DNA from: Maricaulis sp048270265
Lineage (GTDB): Bacteria > Pseudomonadota > Alphaproteobacteria > Caulobacterales > Maricaulaceae
Length of the DNA stretch: 64,000 bases
Assembly: GCF_048270265.1 (NCBI RefSeq)
Contig: NZ_JBLWTD010000012.1
Location: 30,560 to 94,559, forward strand
Reading direction: 5' to 3'
Shown: positions 34,289 through 42,940 of the stretch, piece by piece
Position numbering within the stretch: position 1 is the first letter of the stretch
Layout: each line of letters starts with the position of its first letter
Program-made: the position numbers and the translations under genes
Notes under the pieces: model-generated
What the model was told of the DNA's origin: nothing
Database searches by the model: none
The model's input: only the letters and a program-made list of their open reading frames with translations

Positions 34289-35542
34289 TCACTCCGCCTC
34301 GGCAGGCACTGCATTCTTGAGGGTTGTGGTGTCTTTGCTGCGCGAGGACAGGCCGACAATCAGTGCCAGAACCGTCAGGACCGCGGCCAGCAGGAAGGCG
34401 GCGCCGGGCAAATAGACCGGTGCGTCATCGGTGGTGAAATAGCGAAACACCAGCGGCAGGGTGAGCGGCCCGATCACCATGGACAGGCTCTGCAGGCTCG
34501 ACATCGCGCCCTGCAATTCACCCTGGCTGTTGGCCGGCACGAGACGCGAGCAGATCGATTGCATCGCCGGGCCGCCAATCCCCGACAGGGATCCGAAGGC
34601 CATGATGACGTAAAAGGCCCAGACTTCGCTGACCAGGCCGTAGCCGATATAGGCCAGCGCGGCGATCGAGAAACCGATCGCATAGGATTTCCACTCGCCG
34701 ATCTTCGCCACGATGATGCGGGTCAGGCCACCCTGCACAATGGCCGAGGCCAGTCCGACCGCCATCAGCGACAGGCCGATATCGCGTGGCGTCCAGTCGA
34801 AGCGCAGGGTCGAGAAATAGGTCCAGAGCGCCGGGAAGGAGGCATGCCCCAGGAAAAAGAGAAAGGCTGCCGCCAGCATGGCAAACACGACCGGATATTT
34901 GTGCATCTGGATCAGCGAGCCGAACGGATTGGCGCGGCGGATGTTGAAGGGCCGCCGGTTTTCCGCGCTCAGCGTCTCGGGCAGGATGAAATAGCCATAG
35001 ATGAAATTGGCCCCGGCCAGGGCCGCGGCGGCAAAGAAGGGATAGCGCGGATCGACATCGCCGAGCAGGCCGCCGATCACCGGGCCGAGAATGAAGCCGA
35101 GACCGAAAGCCGCGCCCATCATCCCGAAACGGCCGGCGCGATCCTTGGCGTCGGTGATGTCGGCGATATAGGCATTGGCCGTCGTATAGGTCGCCCCGAA
35201 CACGCCCGACAGCAGGCGGCCGACGAACAGGACGGCAAAGGTCGTCGCCGTGCCCATGATCAGATAGTCGAGCGTGAAACCGAGCATGGCGAACAGCAGG
35301 ATGCCGCGGCGGCCATATCGGTCGCTCAACCCGCCAATGATCGGGGCGAAGATGAATTGCGTGAAGGCGAAAGTGCCCATCAGCAAACCGCCCATCACCG
35401 CAGCGGTTTCGACAGACTGGCCAGTCAGCTGCATGATCAGCTGCGGCATCACCGGAATGATGATGCCGAAACCGATCATGTCGATCAGCACGGTGATGAA
35501 AATGAAGACAAAGGCGTGTTTGCCGGGTGCGCGTGCGGTCAT
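34289..35542 (-). CDS. MFS transporter of the TetA-like drug/H+ antiporter type
   Basis: The 417-residue protein has about twelve membrane helices. The first carries LIDMIGFGIIIPVMP and the loop 2-3 motif GGLSDRYGRRG (about 74-84) is the MFS signature A; FGLGFILGPVIGG in helix 5 is motif C, which marks antiporters. The order resembles TetA-family effluxers (TCR/Tet), but its substrate cannot be read. It lies 22 bases upstream of fur's 3' end, on the same strand and after fur in transcription order. Confidence 0.85.
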   Translation of the reverse strand: MTARAPGKHAFVFIFITVLIDMIGFGIIIPVMPQLIMQLTGQSVETAAVMGGLLMGTFAFTQFIFAPIIGGLSDRYGRRGILLFAMLGFTLDYLIMGTATTFAVLFVGRLLSGVFGATYTTANAYIADITDAKDRAGRFGMMGAAFGLGFILGPVIGGLLGDVDPRYPFFAAAALAGANFIYGYFILPETLSAENRRPFNIRRANPFGSLIQMHKYPVVFAMLAAAFLFFLGHASFPALWTYFSTLRFDWTPRDIGLSLMAVGLASAIVQGGLTRIIVAKIGEWKSYAIGFSIAALAYIGYGLVSEVWAFYVIMAFGSLSGIGGPAMQSICSRLVPANSQGELQGAMSSLQSLSMVIGPLTLPLVFRYFTTDDAPVYLPGAAFLLAAVLTVLALIVGLSSRSKDTTTLKNAVPAEAE

Positions 35543-35564
35543 GACCGCTCCTCGATCGGGGCGC

Positions 35565-35984
35565 CTATTCCCCGGCGCTTTTCAGCGGTACGCCGTATAA
35601 CTCCATACGGTGATCGACAAGCTTGTAGCCCAGCTTGCGCGCGACGGCTTCCTGCAGCCGTTCGATTTCCTCATTGACGAATTCGATCACTTCGCCCGAT
35701 TTGAGATCGATCAGATGGTCGTGATGATCCTCGCCGACTTCCTCATAGCGCGAGCGGCCATCGCGGAAATCATGGCGTTCGATAATGCCGGCATCCTCGA
35801 ACAGGCGCACGGTGCGATAGACGGTGGCCAGCGAAATGCGCGGGTCTTCCGCGACAGCGCGGCGGTGGAGTTCCTCGGCATCGGGATGATCATCGGAATC
35901 GGACAGAACGCGGGCAATCACCCGGCGTTGATCGGTCATCCGCAGGCCCTTGTCGACGCAAAGCTTCTCGATCCGGTCCGGCAT
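35565..35984 (-). CDS. fur: Ferric uptake regulator Fur
   Basis: The 139-residue winged-helix regulator has the recognition region RISLATVYRTVRLFEDAGII (50-69) and the metal site HHDH (87-90). There is only one cysteine (Cys9), so the two CxxC zinc pairs of E. coli Fur are absent, as in alphaproteobacterial Fur. The N-terminus MPDRIEKLCVDKGLRMTDQRR closely resembles Caulobacter Fur. Fur represses iron-uptake genes with Fe(II). The frame is open upstream but ATG 35984 gives the normal N-terminus. It lies 10 bases after rimI. Confidence 0.9.
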   Translation of the reverse strand: MPDRIEKLCVDKGLRMTDQRRVIARVLSDSDDHPDAEELHRRAVAEDPRISLATVYRTVRLFEDAGIIERHDFRDGRSRYEEVGEDHHDHLIDLKSGEVIEFVNEEIERLQEAVARKLGYKLVDHRMELYGVPLKSAGE

Positions 35985-35994
35985 GTGAATTCCC

Positions 35995-36486
35995 CTATTC
36001 GCTGAGTGGAGTGATAAGCTTGGAACCGCTGCCCTGTCCATCGCCGAAGAGCGTTTTTTCGAGGACCAGCGCGTCGCTGCCATCGCCATAATAGCCACGG
36101 CGGCAACCGATCTGGGCATAACCGCTCTTGAGATACAATGATTTGCCGGCCGCGTTGAGGGTGGAAACCTCAAGAAACATCCGGCCGGCCCCGCGCGAAG
36201 CCGCCTCGGTCTCGCCGCGGGCCAGGATCTGCTCGCCGACACCCTGGCCGCGCTGCTCCGGCACGACACCGATAGTGAGCAATTCGGCCTCGTCAGCGGC
36301 AATCCGGCAAAGCGCCATCCCGACCACCGCATCGCCCTTGCGCGCCAGCAGGCCAAGCGTGGTCGGCATCTGCATCATCGCGGCGATCTCGCCGGCGGAC
36401 CAGAAGGGTTGAAAGCAGACGGCGTGGACGTCCGACATCCGCCCCGCCGAGTCCGGGCCGGTGCGCTCGATGCGCAAGGCACTCAC
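35995..36486 (-). CDS. rimI: Ribosomal S18-alanine N-acetyltransferase
   Basis: RimI acetylates the N-terminal alanine of S18 and is often encoded next to TsaB. The 163-residue GNAT protein shows EAELLTIGVVPEQRGQGVG (acetyl-CoA-binding motif A, 66-84), FLEVSTLNAAGKSLYLKSGYAQIG and RRGYYGDGSDALVLEK, as in RimI. It starts with GTG that overlaps the tsaB stop (GTGA) by three bases, so the two are coupled. The C-terminal tail (about 18 residues) is longer than in E. coli. Confidence 0.88.
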   Translation of the reverse strand: MSALRIERTGPDSAGRMSDVHAVCFQPFWSAGEIAAMMQMPTTLGLLARKGDAVVGMALCRIAADEAELLTIGVVPEQRGQGVGEQILARGETEAASRGAGRMFLEVSTLNAAGKSLYLKSGYAQIGCRRGYYGDGSDALVLEKTLFGDGQGSGSKLITPLSE

Positions 36487-37124
36487 GGCTGCACACCGCC
36501 GGGCAGTTTGGCGTCGGGGGGCCGCGCATAGAAAGGCACGGGCGGCGCGCTTGCCGCATCCACACCCTCGGCCAGATCGAGCAGGGCCGGCAGGCTGATG
36601 GCCGTCATCGCAAGATCCGCAAAACCGTCCAGCTCAACCAGGGACGCGCCGCTTCCGGCCAGATGCCCGCAGGAACCGGCGAGCTGGAGAATGCGACCGG
36701 CCACAGCATCAAGGGTCAGCAATTCGGGCGCATCGGCCGTGCCGCCATCCCAGACCTGCAGGACAATATCGCCGCGCTTGGCATCATGCAGGACCGCCAG
36801 CGGACCGGAGACCGCCGCGCCTTGCGCCAGGACGGCCAGATTGCCGATCCCGACCGCCTCGGCGCCACTGGCCAGGGCCAGACCGCGGGCAAAGGCAACA
36901 CCGACGCGGCTGCCGGCAAAGCTGCCCGGGCCGGTCGTGACGCCGATGCGCGAAATCTGTGAGGGATGGAGGCCGGCCTGTTCCAGCATTCCGGCAACCA
37001 TGGGCGCCAGATGCTCGGCATGACCGCGGCCGATGGCGTCGCTGCGGCACAGATCCGCCTGCCCCGTGACGCGCAGCGCCACGGAGCAATCGGATCCGGT
37101 CGTGTCGATCACCAGTAATGCCAT
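36483..37124 (-). CDS. tsaB: tRNA threonylcarbamoyladenosine synthesis protein TsaB
   Basis: TsaB activates TsaD in t6A37 formation on ANN-reading tRNAs. The 213-residue ASKHA-type protein has the N-terminal LLVIDTTGSDCSVAL, GHAEHLAPMV and the GVTTGPGSFAGSRVGVAFARG core (61-81). Length is normal for the family. It is coupled to rimI by a 3-base overlap and precedes fur; the tsaB-rimI-fur order is a familiar alphaproteobacterial arrangement. Confidence 0.93.
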   Translation of the reverse strand: MALLVIDTTGSDCSVALRVTGQADLCRSDAIGRGHAEHLAPMVAGMLEQAGLHPSQISRIGVTTGPGSFAGSRVGVAFARGLALASGAEAVGIGNLAVLAQGAAVSGPLAVLHDAKRGDIVLQVWDGGTADAPELLTLDAVAGRILQLAGSCGHLAGSGASLVELDGFADLAMTAISLPALLDLAEGVDAASAPPVPFYARPPDAKLPGGVQP

Positions 37125-37133
37125 GTCTGCGGT

Positions 37134-37763
37134 CTAGATGATTTGCGCCGCTTCGTCGAAGCTCAGACGCGGCAGCCGCGGGAACAGGTTCCGGGTGGTG
37201 CCGACCCCGAGATTGAACAGGATGTCGGACTTCCAGTTTTCCGTACCCGGCTTGCCGGCGAAGAACTCGGCGTCGACACCGGCGGCGTCAAAGCCCGTCA
37301 TCGGACCGGTATCCAGCCCCAGCGCACGCGCCGCCAGCAGGAAATACCCGGCCTGCAGCACCGAATTGCGGCGGCCATTGAGCTCGGCACCCGGTCCGGT
37401 AAACCATTCGCGTGCCCCGGGATTGTGCGGCATGAGTTGGGGAATCTTGTCGTAGTATTTCTCGTCCCAGGCGAAAATCACCGTCACCGGGGCCTTCATC
37501 GTCTTCTCGACATTGCCTTCGCTGAGAAACGGTTTCAGGCGCGCCTTGGCCTCGGGAGACTGGACAAACACAAAGCGGGCCGGCGAGTTGTTGGCGCTGG
37601 TCGGGCCCATTTTCGTGATGTCGTACAAACGCTTCAGCGTTTCTTCTGCAATCGGGGTCGGCTCGAAATCATTATAGGTGCGGGCATCAAGGAAAAGCTG
37701 CGCGATCGCCGCTTCATCAATGACGGAATTCTTCGTGGGTTTGCTGGTCACTTCGCCTGACAT
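37134..37763 (-). CDS. Nitroreductase-family NAD(P)H:flavin enzyme (RutE-like)
   Basis: The 209-residue product is a flavin nitroreductase-fold protein most like the malonic semialdehyde reductase group (RutE/YdfG-like): ITKMGPTSANNSPARFVFV, FLSEGNVEKTMKAPVTVIFAWD, QAGYFLLAARALGLDTGPMTGFDAAGVD. These segments match the FMN-binding and dimer regions. No other rut pyrimidine-degradation gene is nearby, so the physiological substrate is open. It lies nine bases upstream of tsaB's start region, same strand, and may be co-transcribed. Confidence 0.82.
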   Translation of the reverse strand: MSGEVTSKPTKNSVIDEAAIAQLFLDARTYNDFEPTPIAEETLKRLYDITKMGPTSANNSPARFVFVQSPEAKARLKPFLSEGNVEKTMKAPVTVIFAWDEKYYDKIPQLMPHNPGAREWFTGPGAELNGRRNSVLQAGYFLLAARALGLDTGPMTGFDAAGVDAEFFAGKPGTENWKSDILFNLGVGTTRNLFPRLPRLSFDEAAQII

Positions 37764-37872
37764 GTGTCGTCTCCGCAGCGTGAATTGATGTTGTGGCAGA
37801 CATAAACAGACGGTGAGCCGACTTTAATATGCCATTTTGGAAAAAGACTTGCTTCGCCCCGGACGCAGTCCG

Positions 37873-38436
37873 TCAGGCAACAGCCTCAACGGACTGGATC
37901 TCCGGAATGTAGTGCTTGAGCAGGTTTTCGATCCCGGCCTTCAGCGTCATCGTCGAGGACGGACAGCCGGAACAGGCGCCGCGCATTTTCAGCCGCACCG
38001 TGCCGCTCTCGGCAATAAAGGAATGGAACAGGATATCGCCGCCATCCTGGGCCACGGCCGGACGCACACGTGTATCGATCAGATCGATGATTTCCTTGAC
38101 GATCTCGTCATCATCGCCGGCATAGGCCGCATGGCCACTCTCGGTCTCGGCATCGCCCAGGATCGGACGTCCCGATTGCAGCCCGTCCATGATTGCGCCG
38201 AGCAGGAAGGGTTTCACATGGTCCCACTCGACTGCGGCTTCCTTGGTGATGGCGATAAAATCCTCGCCGAGGAAGACGCCGGTCACACCCTGGATCAGGA
38301 AGAGATCAGCTGCGAGCGGAGAGGCTTCGGCGGCATCGGCATTCTCGAATTCATGCGGTCCGTCCGGCGAGATTTCGCGGCCGGGCAGGAATTTGAGCGT
38401 ATTGGGATTGGGTGTGGATTCGGTCTGGATGAACAT
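37873..38436 (-). CDS. NifU/NfuA-type Fe-S carrier
   Basis: The 187-residue protein has an N-terminal Nfu_N domain (MFIQTESTPNPNTLKFLPG, about 1-90) and a C-terminal NifU-like domain with the cluster-binding CSGCPS (Cys155, Cys158). It carries and delivers [4Fe-4S] clusters to apo-enzymes. The layout is that of mitochondrial/alphaproteobacterial Nfu1 and not of E. coli NfuA, whose N-terminal domain is different. It is followed, in transcription order, by the 109-bp gap before the nitroreductase gene. Confidence 0.92.
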   Translation of the reverse strand: MFIQTESTPNPNTLKFLPGREISPDGPHEFENADAAEASPLAADLFLIQGVTGVFLGEDFIAITKEAAVEWDHVKPFLLGAIMDGLQSGRPILGDAETESGHAAYAGDDDEIVKEIIDLIDTRVRPAVAQDGGDILFHSFIAESGTVRLKMRGACSGCPSSTMTLKAGIENLLKHYIPEIQSVEAVA

Positions 38437-38504
38437 CGGGCATCTCCTTGCCCCTCAATTGGCGCTGAATCCGGTCCGGTTCAACCCTTTCATCGGCAGG
38501 GTTA

Positions 38505-38981
38505 TCAGGACAGGGCGTCGATTTCCGAATTCTCCATATCGCCGGGCACGACTGTCACCGGCACGGCGCGGCCACTGAACAGGCCCTTGCCACGCGCCAG
38601 CGAGGTCACCAGCGGGCCGGGGCCCTCACTCGAAACCGATGCACCCAGCACGAGGAAGGAAATCAGCGGATCCTCCTCGAGCACCTGCGCCAGGACAGCG
38701 CGGCATTCGCCTTGGCGCAGGATCAGCTCCGGACGCTCGCCGGTGACGGCCTCGGCGTCCTCGGCCAGCGATTCCAGCAAAGCCTCGGCCGCAACCTCGG
38801 CCTCGCGCTTGGCGGTCTCGGCCACGCCGATCCAGTGATTGAAATCGCCGGTCTGATAGGCCGCGAGAATAGCGACCTTGGCACCGAGCGTATGGGCCCG
38901 GCGCGCAGCAAAGTAGAGCGCCTTGCGGCACTCTGGACTTTCGTCGGCGATGGTGAGGAATTTTCGGGTGCGATTTGACAT
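38505..38981 (-). CDS. Universal stress protein (UspA fold)
   Basis: The 158-residue product has the UspA-like alpha/beta fold: KFLTIADESPECRKALYFAARRA near the N-terminus, VAILAAYQTGDFNHWIG, and a C-terminal VLGASVSSEGPGPLVTSLARG, in the place of the ATP-binding G-2x-G-9x-G(S/T) motif but imperfect. Such proteins act in stress survival. ATG 38981 is preferred over an in-frame upstream ATG (39005). It lies 68 bases upstream of nfu; usp-trpS-murJ-glnD neighbourhoods recur in alphaproteobacteria. Confidence 0.78.
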   Translation of the reverse strand: MSNRTRKFLTIADESPECRKALYFAARRAHTLGAKVAILAAYQTGDFNHWIGVAETAKREAEVAAEALLESLAEDAEAVTGERPELILRQGECRAVLAQVLEEDPLISFLVLGASVSSEGPGPLVTSLARGKGLFSGRAVPVTVVPGDMENSEIDALS

Positions 38982-39049
38982 TGCGGCGGAGTTTGGCGAG
39001 TTCAACCGGACTCGTCCAGTATTTGGTTTTCCGGGATCTGAGAGAGATT

Positions 39050-39640
39050 ATGGTTCAGCATCAAGACCGGCGCAGCGGCACAAGCGGCCTGCGCAAGACA
39101 GGGCTGGGTCCCGAGGCGCTCATTCAGGAGAATGAGAGCGGTGAAATCCTGGTATCGATGCCCTTTGCCACCATCCGTACTCTCCGGCTCAATGTCGAGA
39201 TGGCGGGCCCGTCGAGCCAGGTTGTCTGCCATGTCACCGACGATGCCGGCCGTGAAATCGTGTTCGGCTCGATGAGCTGGGTGCGGCCGCGCGCCTGGGA
39301 ATTGCGGGCCGACACTTTTCGCGCCCTGCTGATCGCGCTGCACCAGGCGCTCACCCCATGGCGCGACTCAATCCGCTTTGTCGAAGGTCCGAAACCGGGA
39401 TTCATGCTGGCCATGTTTGCGCTCGGCGGCATAACCGGCGCTGTCTGCCTGGCCGGTTTTGCCTGGCTCTTCCTCTGGCAGGAAAACGCGGCCGGCCTGT
39501 TCCTGCTCGCGGGGGTATTTGCCGGCGGCTGGCTGATGCGCCTGTTCTGGCCGCGCGCACCGAAACCCTATGACCCGGACCGCTATGCGCTCGCCGCGCC
39601 CCTGACCGCGCCCGACAAGGCCCCGTCCGAAACCGGCTGA
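39050..39640 (+). CDS. Conserved-looking protein with C-terminal membrane hairpin
   Basis: The 196-residue product has a soluble N-terminal half (1-115) with strands around EILVSMPFATIRTLRLNVEM and a C-terminal pair of membrane helices (about 118-142 and 147-166), followed by a basic-proline tail. I do not recognise the family. ATG 39050 gives a hydrophilic start; the frame is open upstream to 38975. It is convergent with the copper-chaperone gene, four bases apart, and divergent from the usp gene. The role is unknown. Confidence 0.65.
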   Translation: MVQHQDRRSGTSGLRKTGLGPEALIQENESGEILVSMPFATIRTLRLNVEMAGPSSQVVCHVTDDAGREIVFGSMSWVRPRAWELRADTFRALLIALHQALTPWRDSIRFVEGPKPGFMLAMFALGGITGAVCLAGFAWLFLWQENAAGLFLLAGVFAGGWLMRLFWPRAPKPYDPDRYALAAPLTAPDKAPSETG

Positions 39641-39644
39641 ACCG

Positions 39645-40211
39645 CTATTCGGTGGCGGTTGCCGGATCCGGCGCCGTCGAGCGCACCGCGAATTGCACCG
39701 GCACCTCGCCGGCACGCTCAAACACCAGCACACCGTCAACGCTCGCGCCTTCGACGACCGGAGCGAGGCCGAACACCATCAGATGATGGCCGCCCGGAGC
39801 AAAATTGAGAGAGCCGCCCGTCAGGATGTCCTGGGGACCGATCGGCCGCATCTGCATCATGCCGGTTTCCGGATCCATGGTGTGCCCGTGCAGCTCGACG
39901 CGCTCAGCCCCGTCGATCCGTGCCGCCAGCAGGCGATCCGCCGCTCCGTCCGCCAGGCGGGCGGTGAAATAGGCAGCCGTCACATCGCGGCCCTGCGGGT
40001 GCGGCCGCATCCAGCTGCCACTGACCGCGATCACCGGCACGACGCCGTCATCGGGCAGGGGCGCCGGCACATCCGGAGCCGCCGCGTCATTCATCGCATG
40101 GCCGGACATGTCATGACCGCCATCATGATCCATCGCGGGCGCGGCATCTTCCTGCACGCCGCAGGCGGCAAGCAGGCCGGCCAGGGCCGCGACAAGGGAT
40201 AATCTCAACAT
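39645..40211 (-). CDS. PCuAC-type periplasmic copper chaperone lipoprotein
   Basis: The 188-residue product has a lipobox ending in Cys17 (LLAAC) and a His/Met/Asp-rich linker (20-58). The PCuAC core follows, with the H(M)x10Mx21HxM metal pattern: HGHTM (108-112), MMQM (118-121) and HHLM (142-145). PCuAC proteins insert Cu(I) into cytochrome oxidase CuA or CuB sites together with Sco. The lipidated form with an extra Met/His linker may bind more copper. It is next to trpS on the same strand with an 80-bp gap. Confidence 0.85.
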   Translation of the reverse strand: MLRLSLVAALAGLLAACGVQEDAAPAMDHDGGHDMSGHAMNDAAAPDVPAPLPDDGVVPVIAVSGSWMRPHPQGRDVTAAYFTARLADGAADRLLAARIDGAERVELHGHTMDPETGMMQMRPIGPQDILTGGSLNFAPGGHHLMVFGLAPVVEGASVDGVLVFERAGEVPVQFAVRSTAPDPATATE

Positions 40212-40291
40212 GGTGCGTCTCCGGAAAACTCGATGCAGTTAGGCCTGAAACAGAGGCCGTGTCAGTGCGGCCTTCTGTCCCGGCAGATGCA

Positions 40292-41329
40292 TCAGCTCCA
40301 ATAGCCGATGATCTGCTTGGCTTCCTTGAGCACCGGCGCCGCCACGGCGCGTGCCCGCTCGGCCCCGTCGGTGAGGATGCGGTCGATCTCGGCCCGGTCG
40401 GCCACCAGGCGGCGGAACTCGTCCGAGATCGGTGCGAGATGCTGGACGGCGACATCAACCAGGGCCGGCTTGAACACGCCGAAACCCTGGCCGGCGTATT
40501 CCGCCAGCACATCGGCCTTGGTGCGCCCGGAGAGCGCGGCGTAGATCCCGACCAGATTGCTCGCTTCCGGCCGCGCATCCAGGGCCTCGAGCGTGTCGGG
40601 CAGGGGCTCGGGATCGGTCTTGGCCTTGCGGATCTTGCGGGCGATCGTGTCGGCATCATCGTGCAGATTGATGCGCGAATTGTCGGAGACGTCGGATTTG
40701 GACATTTTCGACAGACCATCGCGCAGGCTCATGATGCGCGCGCCCGGCCCCTGGATCACCGGCTCGGTGATCGGGAAGACCGTCTTGCCGTCGCAATAGT
40801 CCCGGTTGAAGCGAGCGGCGACATCGCGGCACAATTCGAGATGCTGTTTCTGATCGTCACCGACCGGCACGTGGGTGGCCTTGTAGACCAGGATATCGGC
40901 CGCCATCAGCACCGGATAGGTGAACAGCCCCACCGAGGCGCGCTCCTTGTCCTTGCCGGCCTTGTCCTTGAACTGGGTCATGCGCTCGAGCCAGCCCATG
41001 CGCGCGACACAATTGAGGATCCAGGCCAGCTCGGCATGTTCCGGCACAGCCGACTGCGCGAAAACGGCGCTCTTGGCCGGATCGACCCCGGCCGCGAGAT
41101 AGGCCGCGGCAGCCCCACGCACCGCACCGGGCAGGGCCGCGGGATCGTGCGGCATGGTGATCGCGTGCATGTCGACCACGCAATAGAAACACTCCCAGCT
41201 GCCCTCATCCTGCAGGGAGACCCAGTTCTTGAGCGCCCCGAGATAATTGCCCAGATGCAGCTGGCCGGTCGGCTGCATGCCGGAAAAGATGCGCTGAGGG
41301 CCGTTATAGTCGCTCGGAGTGTCACTCAT
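40292..41329 (-). CDS. trpS: Tryptophanyl-tRNA synthetase
   Basis: TrpRS charges tRNA-Trp. The 345-residue class-I synthetase shows the HIGH-type motif HLGN (25-28) in GMQPTGQLHLGNYLGA, the VGDDQKQHLELCRD segment (156-169) and KMSKS (208-212). Length is normal for the bacterial enzyme. It lies 63 bases after murJ on the same strand in the conserved mutS-glnD-murJ-trpS group. Confidence 0.97.
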   Translation of the reverse strand: MSDTPSDYNGPQRIFSGMQPTGQLHLGNYLGALKNWVSLQDEGSWECFYCVVDMHAITMPHDPAALPGAVRGAAAAYLAAGVDPAKSAVFAQSAVPEHAELAWILNCVARMGWLERMTQFKDKAGKDKERASVGLFTYPVLMAADILVYKATHVPVGDDQKQHLELCRDVAARFNRDYCDGKTVFPITEPVIQGPGARIMSLRDGLSKMSKSDVSDNSRINLHDDADTIARKIRKAKTDPEPLPDTLEALDARPEASNLVGIYAALSGRTKADVLAEYAGQGFGVFKPALVDVAVQHLAPISDEFRRLVADRAEIDRILTDGAERARAVAAPVLKEAKQIIGYWS

Positions 41330-41392
41330 GGTGTGCCTCGGGTGGAAGGAGGTGAAAGGGAGAGGTGGTCTTAGCGAGCGCGGCGACGGCGC

Positions 41393-42937
41393 TCAAGGCC
41401 GCTTGAGTGCGTCACGCAGCTCGGAGACCCGCAGGGCCCCTGTCAGGATCGCCGCGATCCCGAAGACGCCGGCGCCCGCGCCGCAGACGAGCGCCAGCGC
41501 CAGCAGCGGCAGGTCAAAGGTATGGGCCGTGATCCAGGCAGTATGCCGGTTCGCCAGCGCCAGAAAGGCCGACATCAGGATCACGGCGCCGACGATGCGC
41601 GGAAACCGGTTCAGCAGGCGGGCGTCGGGCTGCAACAGGCCGCGCTTGCGCAGGGTGAGTGCCAAAAGGATGGCATTGACCCAGCCCGCCACCGTGGTCG
41701 CGATCGCGAGGCCGAGAAAGTTCAGCGGCCCGAAGAACAGGATCAGGCCGAGCACGAGATTGACCGCCACGGAAACCGCGGCAAACCGCATCGGCGTCAT
41801 CGTGTCCTGGCGGGCAAAGAATCCCGGCGAGAGCACCTTGATCAGCACGAAGGCCGGCAAGCCGGCCGCAAAGGCAATCACGGCCATCGAGACCTTGTCG
41901 GCCGCGTCGGCGGTAAAGGCACCGTTCTGATAGAGCGCCGTGACGATGAAATGCGGGATAACCGCCAGCGCGGCAGCAGCCGGCAGGGTCAGCGCCATCG
42001 AGACCTCGAGGCCGCGATTCATCACATTGGCCGCGCCGGTGACGTCGCCGGAGCGCAGGCGGCCGGACAGTGTGGGCAGCAGCACCACACCCATTGCAAT
42101 ACCGACCACGCCGAGCGGGAATTGATACAGGCGATCCGCATAATACAGCCAGGAGCGCGCGCCCTCCTCGAGGGTCGCAATGGAGGAGGTGACGAGAATA
42201 TTGATCTGGGTGACCCCCGCCGCCACCGCGCCGGGAACCCCGAGCACGATCAGGCGCCGCGTATCCGGCGTCAGCCTTGGCAATTGCAGGCTCAGCCGCA
42301 CGCCGAGCTGCCGCGCCGAAAACCACAGCCAGGCCGTCTGCAACACGCCGGACAGTGTGATGCCCACGCACAGATAGAGCGCCATTTCCTCACCGCCGGC
42401 GCCGGAGAACAGCATGATGCCGATCAGGGTCAGGTTGAGCAGGACGGGCGCGGCGGCGGCGGCCGCAAACTTGCCGTGGGAATTGAGGATGCCACTCAGC
42501 ATCGCCGAGAGCGACATCATCAGCAGATAGGGCATGGTGATCTGCGTCAGCAGGACCGCGAGCTCAAAGGTTTGCGGGTCTTCGACAAAGCCCGGACCGA
42601 GCAGATACATCAGCCAGGGCATGGCGAGCTGCGCCACGATGACGAAGACAAACATGGCGGTGAAGAGCAGCGACAGGACCTGGCGGGCAAACAGCTGGGC
42701 CTCGGTCGGCCCGTCGCCCTCCAGCTTGCCGGCATACAGCGGCACAAAGGCGGAGTTGAACGCACCCTCGGCGAAAATCCGCCGGAACAGGTTGGGAAAC
42801 TGGAAGGCTGTCAGGAACACGTCTGTCGTGGCCCCGGCCCCGAGCGCCGCCGCCAGCAGCATTTCCCGGACCAGTCCGAGAACCCGGCTCGCGGACGTGA
42901 ACAGGCCCACGATGGCAGACGACCGCAACAGACGCAT
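41393..42937 (-). CDS. murJ: Lipid II flippase MurJ
   Basis: MurJ flips lipid II across the inner membrane for peptidoglycan synthesis. The 514-residue polytopic protein has about fourteen helices; typical stretches are VGLFTSASRVLGLVREMLLAAALG, FAEGAFNSAFVPLY, and QFPLGVVGIAMGVVLLPTLS, which are hallmarks of the MviN family. The start is 3 bases from the glnD stop on the same strand. No anomaly was seen. Confidence 0.95.
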   Translation of the reverse strand: MRLLRSSAIVGLFTSASRVLGLVREMLLAAALGAGATTDVFLTAFQFPNLFRRIFAEGAFNSAFVPLYAGKLEGDGPTEAQLFARQVLSLLFTAMFVFVIVAQLAMPWLMYLLGPGFVEDPQTFELAVLLTQITMPYLLMMSLSAMLSGILNSHGKFAAAAAAPVLLNLTLIGIMLFSGAGGEEMALYLCVGITLSGVLQTAWLWFSARQLGVRLSLQLPRLTPDTRRLIVLGVPGAVAAGVTQINILVTSSIATLEEGARSWLYYADRLYQFPLGVVGIAMGVVLLPTLSGRLRSGDVTGAANVMNRGLEVSMALTLPAAAALAVIPHFIVTALYQNGAFTADAADKVSMAVIAFAAGLPAFVLIKVLSPGFFARQDTMTPMRFAAVSVAVNLVLGLILFFGPLNFLGLAIATTVAGWVNAILLALTLRKRGLLQPDARLLNRFPRIVGAVILMSAFLALANRHTAWITAHTFDLPLLALALVCGAGAGVFGIAAILTGALRVSELRDALKRP

Positions 42938-42940
42938 GGA